A DNA stretch of 32,971 nt, from positions 1-32,971 of the forward strand of contig JAICYB010000037.1 in assembly GCA_025934435.1 (NCBI GenBank), read 5' to 3'. Source of the DNA: Actinomycetes bacterium (lineage in GTDB: Bacteria; Actinomycetota; JAICYB01). Every line of letters begins with the position of its first letter. The first letter of the stretch is position 1. The notes beneath the pieces were generated by a model that did not search any database, was not told the DNA's origin, and saw nothing but the letters and a program-made list of their open reading frames with translations. Below are positions 15,066 to 22,871 of this stretch, one piece after another. A program made the translations under genes and the position numbers.

Positions 15066-16523
15066 CTAACAAAGCGTCGCGGGGCTGCACTGGGCCGGCG
15101 GCGCCGGCGAGTTGTTCCCTTTCGCCTTGTTATGGCCGCGCGGCGCCGTCGTGACGAAACTCACGAAGATCCCGTACGAGGGAGTCACCGTGCCGTTGCC
15201 GCTCGCGATGTTCCGAAGGTGCGCCGACCGGCGATGGAGCGAGCCGATGACGGCGTTCTCCCCGGACACCTTGATGCCCGTGCTCCCGTTACCGGTCGCG
15301 CGCGACGAAGTGATCCTCGCGTTGTCCAAGCCGACCTCGATGCCGTTCGTATGGTTCGCCGAGGCTCTGACGTGCGAGAGCGTGGCGTTGATTCCGTCCA
15401 CGAAGAACCCGTCGGACCCGTTGCCGGACGAGACACTCCTCACGACGGTCGGGTCGTCACCGAAGATGTCGATCCCTTCAGCCGCGGCTCCGGCCGCGCG
15501 AACGTCGGACACCACAGCCTCGTCGCTCGAGATGTAGATCCCTCGTGCTGCTCCGCCCTGGACCGATGTCGAGTGGATGACGGCTCCGGCGCCACCGGTC
15601 ATGTAGATGTCGTGGTCCATGTTGTTCGAGGAGCGCGATGACAGGATGCGCGGCCCAACGCCGAGGAGGTAGATCCCGAACCCCCCGGTGCTGCCCGACG
15701 ACACCGCGTGCTTCACGACGGCGCCGTCGCCGTTGACATAGATGCCGCTCGCGCCGCTGCTGAGTGCGCGCGACGACGTGACGTGGCCGCTGTTCCCGTT
15801 GATGTAGATCCCGAAGACGGTGTTGTGCGACGAGAGCAGATGAGTCGCACGGCCATCGTCGCCGTTGATGTAGAAGCCATTGGTGCTGTTGCTGAGCGAT
15901 CGTGATGCGGTGATGCGTCCGTCGTCGCCGTTGATGTACATCCCCATGTCCATGTTCATCACGGCGCGCGAGCCGGAGATCCGGCCGTGGTCCCCGTTGA
16001 TGTAGATGCCCGTCGCGCCGTTGCTCTGAGCTGTCGAGTTCCGGACGGTGTTGTTGTCTCCGTTGAGGGAGAATCCGTCGAAGGTGCTTCCGGACGCGGT
16101 CGATGCCGAAATGACCGCGTGGGCACCGTTGACGAACGCACCTTGGTTCGTGTTGGCGACGAGGTGTACACGCGACACGTGGAAACTGTCCTTGATCGAG
16201 CTGACCCCGGTCGCGAAGTGCGTGACCGTTCCGTTCTTCACAGTGACTTTCGCGAAGGTCGTGTAGACGCCGAGGGTGCCGGTGCCGCCTCCGTCCAGGG
16301 TGTGGTGGTTGAGATCGATCGTGATCCCGCGGCGGCCGGCTTGGATCCCGACGCCGGCGGGGCACGACAGGTTGCGCGTCAGTTTCACCGAGTGCAGTGC
16401 GGGCATCCCGCCCGGACCCACGCACTCCGAGAGCGGTTTCTCCCCGGCGTCCGACGAGGCGGCGAGTCCCGCCGACGCGAGCGCGACGACGCACAGGACG
16501 ACGATCGATCGTGTCAGCCGCAC
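15066..16523 (-). CDS. Secreted right-handed parallel beta-helix protein (paralog 2)
   Basis: A 485-residue exported protein, clearly a duplicate of the downstream gene. The signal peptide is nearly the same (MRLTRSIVVLCVVALASAG), as are the entry block with ECVGPGGMPA, the FAKVTVKNGT coil and the C-terminal GHNKAKGNN and QCSPATLC. It is 44 residues longer, about two extra ~23-residue coils, and shows runs of nearly equal coils (GIYINGDHGRISGSRAV, GMYINGDDGRITASRSL, GFYINGDDGRATHLLSS). GTG start with GGAAGG upstream. It lies 29 bp after icd, so the genes may be co-transcribed. Role unknown; likely extracellular or cell-surface. Confidence 0.85.
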   Translation of the reverse strand: MRLTRSIVVLCVVALASAGLAASSDAGEKPLSECVGPGGMPALHSVKLTRNLSCPAGVGIQAGRRGITIDLNHHTLDGGGTGTLGVYTTFAKVTVKNGTVTHFATGVSSIKDSFHVSRVHLVANTNQGAFVNGAHAVISASTASGSTFDGFSLNGDNNTVRNSTAQSNGATGIYINGDHGRISGSRAVMNMDMGMYINGDDGRITASRSLSNSTNGFYINGDDGRATHLLSSHNTVFGIYINGNSGHVTSSRALSSGASGIYVNGDGAVVKHAVSSGSTGGFGIYLLGVGPRILSSRSSNNMDHDIYMTGGAGAVIHSTSVQGGAARGIYISSDEAVVSDVRAAGAAAEGIDIFGDDPTVVRSVSSGNGSDGFFVDGINATLSHVRASANHTNGIEVGLDNARITSSRATGNGSTGIKVSGENAVIGSLHRRSAHLRNIASGNGTVTPSYGIFVSFVTTAPRGHNKAKGNNSPAPPAQCSPATLC

Positions 16524-16552
16524 GAGGCCCCTTCCGTCTGCCTGCCTTCAGC

Positions 16553-17692
16553 CTAAACCGCGGCCACAACCCGCTCCCCGAAGGCTTTGGTTCCGACCTG
16601 TTCGGCGAGGCCGAGATCGGGCGTCCCGACGCCCAAGCTCAATACCGATCGCACTGCGCCGCGTACGAGATCCGCAGCCGGTCGGCGGTCGATGAACTCG
16701 AGCAACATCGCGCCGGAAAGCAGCATCGCGATCGGGTTCGCGATGTCTTGTCCGACGATGCCGGGGGCCGTCCCGTGCGCGGGTTCGAAGATCGCGCGCC
16801 CGGCCTCCTCGTTGATGTTCCCGCCCGGCGCGACACCGACGCCGCCGACCTGCGCGGCGAGGGACTCGGACATGTAGTCGCCGTTGAGGTTCGTCGTCGC
16901 GACGACGTCTATCCGTTCGGGATGGACGAGGATCTCCTGCAGGAAGGCGTCCGCGAGCAGGTCGCGGACGACGATCCGTCCGTCGTCGGGATCTACACCT
17001 TCGACGCGGCATTCGTCGGCGAACTCCTGCGTCGCCACCTCATAACCCCACGCGCGGAATCGTCCCTCGGTGAACTTCTGGATGTTGCCTTTGTGGACGA
17101 GGGTGACCGACTTCCGCTTTTCGCGCACGGCGAAGCGAAGCGCGGCGCGCACGAGCCGTTTCGACGCGGATTCCGAGATCGGTTTGAGCCCGACACCCGC
17201 GTCCGCGGGGATCGGCCAGCGGAAGCGCTCTCGGACGAACGCCGCGAGCGCGAGCAACTCGGGCGTTCCCGGCTCGAGCTCGAAGCCCGCGTAGACGTCC
17301 TCGGTGTTCTCGCGGAACAACACGGCGTCGACGAGCTCGGGATGTCGCACCGGCGACGAGATGCCGGGGAGCCAGTGGATGGGCCGTACGTTCGCATACA
17401 GATCGAAGTGCAAACGCAATTGGACGTTCAGCGAACGGAACCCCGAACCGACGGGAGTCGTCAGCGGTCCCTTCAATGCGACGCGGTGACGCGTGATCGC
17501 TTCGAGCGTCGTGCGGGGGAGCGGATCGCCCGATTCCTCCATGCCGCGCTCGCCGGCGGGCCACTCTTCCCACGTGATCGCACCGCCGCCGGTGCGTCCT
17601 ATCGCCGCGTCGAGGACGGGCTTCGACGCCGCCCAGATCTCGGGGCCGATCCCGTCACCGGGGATGACGACGACGCTGGTGCTAGTTGCCAC
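16553..17692 (-). CDS. icd: Isocitrate dehydrogenase, probably NAD-linked
   Basis: A 379-residue decarboxylating dehydrogenase of the TCA cycle. Isocitrate signature blocks are GPLTTPVGSGFRSLNVQLR (with the Ser that contacts substrate), FRENTEDVYAGFE, VHKGNIQKFTEG, NLNGDYMSESLAAQVGG and HGTAP. They exclude isopropylmalate dehydrogenase despite the nearby leu genes. The cofactor loop after HGTAP reads G-I where E. coli has Lys344-Tyr345 for NADP. NAD enzymes usually have Asp-Ile, so NAD use is favoured but not certain. The GTG start at 17692 overlaps the DUF1416 gene by 11 bp; the longer frame from 17725 would overlap it by 44 bp. Confidence 0.9.
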   Translation of the reverse strand: MATSTSVVVIPGDGIGPEIWAASKPVLDAAIGRTGGGAITWEEWPAGERGMEESGDPLPRTTLEAITRHRVALKGPLTTPVGSGFRSLNVQLRLHFDLYANVRPIHWLPGISSPVRHPELVDAVLFRENTEDVYAGFELEPGTPELLALAAFVRERFRWPIPADAGVGLKPISESASKRLVRAALRFAVREKRKSVTLVHKGNIQKFTEGRFRAWGYEVATQEFADECRVEGVDPDDGRIVVRDLLADAFLQEILVHPERIDVVATTNLNGDYMSESLAAQVGGVGVAPGGNINEEAGRAIFEPAHGTAPGIVGQDIANPIAMLLSGAMLLEFIDRRPAADLVRGAVRSVLSLGVGTPDLGLAEQVGTKAFGERVVAAV

Positions 17693-17945
17693 GCGCGAGC
17701 TCGAAGTTGCATTCGAGCTCCCCACCGTTGTCCTGCGAGACGCTCCGCGACGCGGCTTCCGCTCCCGAGGCGCGGACGTTCAACGTCCAATCGCCGGGTG
17801 TGATGTGGAACTCGTAGGAACCGTCCGGTCCCGTTCGGCGTTCGGCGATGAACGTGTCGGCGGAATTCAACGTGACGTACGCACCTTCGACGGGTTCCGT
17901 GTCGACGAGTACTCGCCCACGTATCCTCAGCTCTCCAACGCCCAT
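17682..17945 (-). CDS. DUF1416-like protein (carboxypeptidase-regulatory-like fold)
   Basis: An 87-residue beta-sandwich protein without a signal peptide. The pattern RIRGRVLVDTEPVEGAYVTL, then FIAERRTGPDGSYEFHITPGDWTLNVRA (given by residues ~6-25 and ~33-60) is that of DUF1416, a small actinobacterial family related to CarboxypepD_reg domains. Relatives are often next to a thiosulfate sulfurtransferase, which is not seen here. The ATG at 17945 has no Shine-Dalgarno; TACGCT ends 7 nt upstream. It overlaps icd and is probably the first gene of that operon. Function unknown. Confidence 0.75.
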   Translation of the reverse strand: MGVGELRIRGRVLVDTEPVEGAYVTLNSADTFIAERRTGPDGSYEFHITPGDWTLNVRASGAEAASRSVSQDNGGELECNFELARGN

Positions 17946-17951
17946 GACCAG

Positions 17952-17958
17952 TAGCGTA
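17952..17958. promoter_or_regulatory. Bidirectional promoter core TAGCGTA between two leaderless genes
   Basis: One 7-bp element serves both strands: TAGCGT (17952-17957) on + ends 6 nt before ATG 17964, and TACGCT (17958-17953) on - ends 7 nt before ATG 17945. The start codons are only 18 bp apart and there is no room for a Shine-Dalgarno on either side. Confidence 0.6.
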
Positions 17959-17963
17959 GCCGA

Positions 17964-19211
17964 ATGACTCCTTCGCGCTCCTCGGCTTCTTCTTGGAGTG
18001 TGCGCCGCATCGCGCAGATCGCACTCGCGGTCATCGCGGTCGCGGCGGCCGCCGGTGCGGCGTTCCGTTATCTCGGTGACCGCGGCGAACTGTTCGGAGA
18101 ACGGATCGAAGTGCTGCCGGCGAGCGGTCCGGTCGGGATCCGTGCGGTGCTGACTCCGCACGGGTACGGCGGGACGCAACCATTCAACATCTACATGTGC
18201 GTCGGGCCGACGAGCGACATCGGCGACTGCGTGAAGCTCGGCAACACGACGCCCGCGCTCGCCGTCCACTCGATCCCGATCCCGAATCAATTCCCCGACG
18301 GAACCGACATGGCGCCGGGCACCTACGTGCTCCGCACCGGTCCGGACGCGCAGGGCGCGTATCCGCAGCGGGGGACGTTCCGCATCGTTCCGTTCCGCGT
18401 CGGCCCGAAGCTTCACGTCGTCACCGGCTTCGACACGGCGGCGCCGTCGCAGCTGCGCGTGGGCGCCGCGAAGGAGATCGCGCGTGGCGCGTCGTGCGCG
18501 GCCCCGGACTGGCTCGCGGACGGACGCCTGGTCGTCGGTTCGAACATCGTCGATGTCCGCACGGGCGTCACGATCTCGTTCCCGCTGGCGGCGTCCGAGA
18601 TCGCATGGTCACCGGTGGGTGACAAACTGGCCTACATCACGAGCGATAGGAAAGAGCTACGTCTCGCCGGACCGGACGGATCCGACGCAGTCGCCAAGGT
18701 GCGTGAAGCACGCGGGCTCCTCTCGAGCCTCACGTGGTCACCTCAGGGTGACCGTCTCGCGTTCATCGCCCAGAGCGATCCCACGGTGATCTTCGGCGGC
18801 GGCCCGGGACCACCGACGGTCAACGTCCTCAATGCGACGAACGGCGAACGGACGCAAGCCGGTCCGGGCTTGGCCGTGTCGTGGTCGTCGGACGAGAACG
18901 TGCTCGCGGTCGAACGCGCGGGCAACGTGATCGAGGCGTCGTCCCCGTCGGGTACGCGTCGTCCGCTCACGACCGGGTTCCGGCCGAGCTGGGGGCCGGA
19001 CGGCAAGCTCATCGTGATCCGCGGAGCGAATCCGAACGAACAAGGCTTCGTGGTTTCGTCCGACGGGAAACAGACCGCTCTCGCATCGAGCGGTAACACG
19101 TGCGCCATGTCGTTCTCACCGGACGGGTCGATGCTCGCGATCGTCACGTCGCCGCCCGGCGGGCCGACGCGTGTCGTCCTGCGCGAGGTTCAGGTTCCGG
19201 GAGCGCCGTGA
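17964..19211 (+). CDS. Membrane-anchored TolB-like beta-propeller protein
   Basis: A 415-residue protein. A single membrane helix (about 17-37, IAQIALAVIAVAAAAGAAF) anchors it; residues ~45-150 form an extracytoplasmic beta domain with two Cys (CVGPTSDIGDC); residues ~175-410 hold PD40/WD40-like blades recognisable by repeated WSPxGDKLAYI, WSPQGDRLAFI, SWSSDENVLAV, SWGPDGKLIVI and SFSPDGSMLAIV. Such propellers bind proteins or cell-wall ligands. No enzymatic motif is seen. The start is probably leaderless from the shared promoter, and the stop overlaps the dinB start (GTGA). Confidence 0.82.
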   Translation: MTPSRSSASSWSVRRIAQIALAVIAVAAAAGAAFRYLGDRGELFGERIEVLPASGPVGIRAVLTPHGYGGTQPFNIYMCVGPTSDIGDCVKLGNTTPALAVHSIPIPNQFPDGTDMAPGTYVLRTGPDAQGAYPQRGTFRIVPFRVGPKLHVVTGFDTAAPSQLRVGAAKEIARGASCAAPDWLADGRLVVGSNIVDVRTGVTISFPLAASEIAWSPVGDKLAYITSDRKELRLAGPDGSDAVAKVREARGLLSSLTWSPQGDRLAFIAQSDPTVIFGGGPGPPTVNVLNATNGERTQAGPGLAVSWSSDENVLAVERAGNVIEASSPSGTRRPLTTGFRPSWGPDGKLIVIRGANPNEQGFVVSSDGKQTALASSGNTCAMSFSPDGSMLAIVTSPPGGPTRVVLREVQVPGAP

Positions 19212-20374
19212 CACGTGACATCCTCCACGTCGACCTCGATGCGTTCTACGCCTCCGTCGAACGGAAACGTCGTCCGGAGTTAACGGGTCGTCCACTCATC
19301 GTCGGCGGTGACGGTCGCCGCGGTGTCGTGCTGTCGTGCTCCTACGAGGCACGGGCATTCGGTGTTCGCAATGGGATCCCCTCCGCACGTGCGAAGCGGT
19401 TGTGCAAAGACGCCGTCTTCGTGCCGCCGGACTTCAGCGAATACACGGCGGCATCGAAGATCTTCCGGAGGCTGCTGAAGTCGTTCACGCCGCGCGTCGA
19501 GACCATCTCCCTGGACGAAGCGTTCTGTGACGTGAGTGGGGCGCACCGCTTGTACGGGACGAACCACGACATCGCGTCCGCGATCCGTGCGCGAGTGAAG
19601 GAAGAACTCGGCCTGGTCTGCTCCGTCGGTGGGGGGCCGACGAAGCTCGTCGCGAAAGTCGCGTCGCGCAAGAGCAAGCCCGACGGCGTGCTGATCGTGA
19701 CCGATCCGCTGGCGTTCCTGCACCCGCTCGCGATCGAAGACCTCTGGGGCGTCGGACAGAAAACGGCGGATGTTCTTCGGTCCCTCGGCGCCAAGACCAT
19801 CGGTGACGTTGCGAGCATGCCGGTCTCTGTGTTGAAGACGGCCTTCGGCCCGGCGGGAGCGGCGCACCTGCATGCCGTGTCGTCGGGACGAGACCCGAGT
19901 CCGGTCGTTTCGTCCCGCGGTGAGAACAAGACCGTCGGCGCTGAAGAGACGTTCCCGTACGACCTGGACGACGAGGACGCGATCGGTGCGGAGCTCCTGC
20001 GGCTCGCCGACAGGGTTTCGTCCCGCCTCGTGAAGGCATCGCTTCACGCGCGGACGATCACGGTCAAGATCCGCGTCGCCGACTTCACGACGTTCACGAG
20101 ATCGCGAACGCTGAAGGCGCCGACGGACGACGTCTGGACGGTCTTCGCCACAGCGCGTGAGGCATACACGGCCTTCCGGCGCGGACGGCGAACGCTCCGG
20201 CTCCTCGGGATCTCCGCGTCGAACCTCGAGGCCGGTGAGGTTTCCGAGCAGCTTTCGCTTCAGGGGTCACCGCCGTACGCCGAGGCGGAGCACGCGCTCG
20301 CCGCGGTGCGCGAGCGGTTCGGGTCGGACGCCGTCCGGCTCGCGCGGCTCGTTGACCGGCCGCCGACGACCTGA
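19208..20374 (+). CDS. dinB: DNA polymerase IV (Y-family)
   Basis: A 388-residue translesion polymerase. Metal-binding acidic residues are Asp9 (HVDLDAFYASVE) and Asp103-Glu104 (SLDEAFCDVSG), and Tyr14 occupies the steric-gate position. The palm/fingers block SCSYEARAFGVRNGIPSARA and the helix-hairpin-helix LWGVGQKTADVLRSLG follow, then a little-finger domain. QLSLQ near the C-terminus fits a sliding-clamp binding motif. The GTG start overlaps the propeller gene stop by 4 bp, an unexpected partner for a repair enzyme, so coupling may reflect compaction only. No LexA-like box was seen. Confidence 0.94.
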   Translation: MTRDILHVDLDAFYASVERKRRPELTGRPLIVGGDGRRGVVLSCSYEARAFGVRNGIPSARAKRLCKDAVFVPPDFSEYTAASKIFRRLLKSFTPRVETISLDEAFCDVSGAHRLYGTNHDIASAIRARVKEELGLVCSVGGGPTKLVAKVASRKSKPDGVLIVTDPLAFLHPLAIEDLWGVGQKTADVLRSLGAKTIGDVASMPVSVLKTAFGPAGAAHLHAVSSGRDPSPVVSSRGENKTVGAEETFPYDLDDEDAIGAELLRLADRVSSRLVKASLHARTITVKIRVADFTTFTRSRTLKAPTDDVWTVFATAREAYTAFRRGRRTLRLLGISASNLEAGEVSEQLSLQGSPPYAEAEHALAAVRERFGSDAVRLARLVDRPPTT

Positions 20375-20438
20375 CGCCGACTTCAGGTCTTGGGGGAGGC
20401 GACCGATAACCTCTTAACGGGCAGGTCGGGCGAAGAGG

Positions 20439-21917
20439 ATGGGTCGGGAGCAGGTGATCTCCGGGCGACATACAGCCGACAGGGTTTGGCTGTATTTCTC
20501 GATATTCGGCGCGGCCGGGACCGCGCTCTATTTCGGTGTGCCGCCGGAGTGGAAGGGTGTCGTCCAACCGCTGCTCGGACTGACCGCCGTCGCCGCGATC
20601 TTGTGGGGGACGAGACGCCAGCCGGACGCACCTCGCGCGCCGTGGGTCTGGATGGCACTCGGGAACTTCCTCTTCGTCACGGGCGACGCGATCTTCACGT
20701 ACTACGAGAACGTCCTGCATCACGATTCGCCGTTCCCGTCGATCGCCGATGTCGCGTATCTCGTCGGGTACATCCCGCTGATCGTCGGGATCTTCTTGCT
20801 GATCCGTTCCCGGGAGCCGGGGCGCGACATCGCGAACCTCCTCGACTCCTCGCTCATCACGGTCGGTGCCGGGGTGGCTGCGTGGGTGTTTCTGATCGCG
20901 CCGCAGATCCGCGCGAACCACGACATCGTCGCGCAGGCCGTTGCTGCCGCCTATCCGCTCGCGGACCTGTTGATGCTTGCCATGACGGTCCGGCTCATCC
21001 TGGCGCTCGGGCGACGCGTCGCCGCGCACGCGATGCTCGCCGCGAGCCTCGTCGGACTGATCTATGCCGACGTCGGCTATCTCTTCGGGACGTTGCACGG
21101 TTGGTACTACACCGGGAACGTGATCGACTCGGGTTGGCTCATCTCGTACGTGCTCTGGGGCGCGGCCGCGTTGCACCCGTCGCGATCGGAATCCGTCGGC
21201 TCCGGTCGCGACACGAATCCCGGACGACTCACGCGCCGGAGACTCGCGGCGCTCGCCGTGATGGCACTCGCCACGCCGACGATCCTCGCGGTGCAAGGGC
21301 TCCGGCACCGTCCGCTGCACCTCCCGGTGATGGTCGCTGCGCAAGCGGCCGTTTCCCTTCTCGTCATCGCGCGCATGGCCGGGCTCGCGAACGATCTCGA
21401 GGTCGCGGCGTTCGCCGATCATCTCACCGGGCTCCCGAACCGCCGCTTGCTACACGACCGTCTCCGTGCGGCGATCGGGCGCATGGACCGCTCCAAGGAA
21501 GCGATCGCCGTTCTGTTCGTCGACCTCGGACGCTTCAAGTCCGTGAACGACAAGCTCGGTCACGCCGTCGGGGACGATGTCCTCGTCGAACTTGGTCGCC
21601 GCATGCGTGCGGTTGTGCGCACGGACGACACCGTTGCGCGTTTCGGCGGCGACGAGTTCGTCGTGGTGTGTGAAGGCACCGACGTCAACTTGGCGACCAC
21701 GGTCGCCGATCGTCTCCGCGAAGCATTGGCTCGTCCGATCCTCGTGAACGACGAACTGATCAGTCTTGCCGTCGATGTCGGGATCGCGATCGCGCATCCG
21801 GGTTGCGACGACCCCGAAGCGATCCTCGCTGAAGCGGATCGCGCGATGTACCGCGCGAAAGCGGAAGCGCGCGCGGCCCACCTGCCGCAGGAGCCGTCCG
21901 TCGCGCCGGCAAGCTAG
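20439..21917 (+). CDS. Membrane-bound diguanylate cyclase (GGDEF)
   Basis: A 492-residue c-di-GMP synthase. Residues ~15-310 hold about eight or nine hydrophobic helices with no extracellular domain of note; residues ~325-480 are the GGDEF domain. The active site is GGDEF (403-407), with HLTGLPNRRLL at its start and VNDKLGH and GDDVL for guanine binding. An inhibitory RxxD site (RTDD, 394-397) sits five residues before it. The usual DxD metal motif reads VDLGRFK: the first Asp is kept and the second is Gly. Activity is likely. AGAGG is immediately upstream of the ATG, and a TAACCT hexamer at 20407-20412 could be the -10. The stop shares CTAG with the convergent cyclase gene. Confidence 0.9.
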   Translation: MGREQVISGRHTADRVWLYFSIFGAAGTALYFGVPPEWKGVVQPLLGLTAVAAILWGTRRQPDAPRAPWVWMALGNFLFVTGDAIFTYYENVLHHDSPFPSIADVAYLVGYIPLIVGIFLLIRSREPGRDIANLLDSSLITVGAGVAAWVFLIAPQIRANHDIVAQAVAAAYPLADLLMLAMTVRLILALGRRVAAHAMLAASLVGLIYADVGYLFGTLHGWYYTGNVIDSGWLISYVLWGAAALHPSRSESVGSGRDTNPGRLTRRRLAALAVMALATPTILAVQGLRHRPLHLPVMVAAQAAVSLLVIARMAGLANDLEVAAFADHLTGLPNRRLLHDRLRAAIGRMDRSKEAIAVLFVDLGRFKSVNDKLGHAVGDDVLVELGRRMRAVVRTDDTVARFGGDEFVVVCEGTDVNLATTVADRLREALARPILVNDELISLAVDVGIAIAHPGCDDPEAILAEADRAMYRAKAEARAAHLPQEPSVAPAS

Positions 21918-22546
21918 TCGCCGACGGAGAAGACACGCCAGCGCCCGGGAACGCCCTTCAGCTCGTGGAGCCCGTGCTCGCTGAACGTGAAGTCGGATCC
22001 GATCAACAGTTGGCGCACCGTGTCTGACGTGAGCACCTCACCGGCTTCGGCGATGTCGAGCACGCGCGCGCCGATGCTCATGGCGAGACCACTCGGCTTG
22101 GGGTGTCCCGCCTTCTCGCCGATGAGCTCGAACTCGCCGGCGTGGACGCCGGCGCGAAGATCGAGTCCGATCCACCGCACGGCTTCGATCGCCGAATGCG
22201 CGCATTCGATGGCGTCGGACGGACCACCGAACGTCGCGCAGAAACCGTCGCCCGCCGTGTCGACCTCGCGCCCCGCGTACCGCACGAGCTCGCGCCGGAT
22301 GAGCGCGTTGTGCGCTTCGATGAGGTCGCGCCACTTCCTGTTGCCGAGCTCGGCCATGACAGCGGTCGAGTCGACGATGTCCGTGAAGAGCACGGCGCCG
22401 AGTGCGCGACGTTCCTCTGCGCCGTCACGGGACCCGAGGATGATGGTGCGTACGTCCTCCGGTACTTCGGTCGCATCGACGACCCAGGGAAGGTAATCGT
22501 CCGCTCGGGGTGCGTCAGTCAAGACGGTTGAGGGCTTCGGCGACAT
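21914..22546 (-). CDS. Class III adenylate/guanylate cyclase-domain protein
   Basis: About 210 residues with a single class III cyclase domain (~48-210) after a short linker; no membrane segment. The metal-binding Asps are kept: Asp56 (LFTDIVDST) and Asp100 (DTAGDGFCATF). The position that normally carries the adenine-selecting Lys, four residues before Asp100, is Asp96. This variant is frequent in actinobacterial stand-alone domains, so substrate or activity is uncertain. SIGARVLDIAEAGEVLTS and ELKGVPGRWRVFSV close the domain. ATG 22546 overlaps the DUF2089 gene by 32 bp; a TTG near 22522 is an alternative start. Confidence 0.85.
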   Translation of the reverse strand: MSPKPSTVLTDAPRADDYLPWVVDATEVPEDVRTIILGSRDGAEERRALGAVLFTDIVDSTAVMAELGNRKWRDLIEAHNALIRRELVRYAGREVDTAGDGFCATFGGPSDAIECAHSAIEAVRWIGLDLRAGVHAGEFELIGEKAGHPKPSGLAMSIGARVLDIAEAGEVLTSDTVRQLLIGSDFTFSEHGLHELKGVPGRWRVFSVGD

Positions 22547-22871
22547 CGATCTCTCCACGCGCGAGCGATTGCAAGACGTCGAGGTGACCCGGTGGTTCGT
22601 CCGACGACTCGACACCGAGCGTCGCGAGGAGGCGGTCGAACCGGGCACGAGCCGTGGGGTAGCTCACGCCGAGGTGACGTTCGAGCTCCTTCATGTTCCC
22701 GCGCGACCGCAGGAAGACGAGGAGCATCTGGCGGTCGTCGGCATCGAGAGAGCAGAACTCGCACGCTTCGAACATGCCGGACAGCTCCGTCTCGCAATCG
22801 GTGCACGACAACCGGGTGAGCGCGAGTCGCTCGCCGCACACCGGACAAGCGCGTGGCGCGTGTCGTTTCAT
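22515..22871 (-). CDS. DUF2089 protein: zinc ribbon plus HTH-like domain
   Basis: A 118-residue cytoplasmic protein. Cys9, Cys12, Cys23 and Cys26 form a four-cysteine zinc ribbon, followed by a CEFC pair (37, 40). Residues ~47-85 (MLLVFLRSRGNMKELERHLG, then SYPTARARFDRLLATLG) resemble a helix-turn-helix as in DUF2089. Residues ~95-118 (HLDVLQSLARGEIDVAEALNRL) are the short helical hairpin also found at the start of the upstream gene product. Possibly a regulator; no target is evident. The ATG overlaps the DUF4097 stop (ATGA), and the gene overlaps the cyclase gene downstream. Confidence 0.82.
   Translation of the reverse strand: MKRHAPRACPVCGERLALTRLSCTDCETELSGMFEACEFCSLDADDRQMLLVFLRSRGNMKELERHLGVSYPTARARFDRLLATLGVESSDEPPGHLDVLQSLARGEIDVAEALNRLD

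Noticed and set aside
16553..17692. leuB (3-isopropylmalate dehydrogenase) next to leuCD
   Set aside because: The RSLNVQLR, ENTEDVYAGFE and VHKGNIQKFTEG blocks are those of isocitrate dehydrogenase, and the gene is on the opposite strand.
20368..20389. Hairpin GACCTGA-n8-TCAGGTC at the dinB stop as a terminator
   Set aside because: The stem is only 7 bp and is followed by TTGGGGG, not a U-run. It may slow polymerase but cannot be called an intrinsic terminator.
20094..21422. 442-residue antisense open frame opposite dinB and the diguanylate cyclase gene
   Set aside because: It is Arg/Asp-rich low-complexity text over two well-supported genes, without a ribosome site or recognisable domain.
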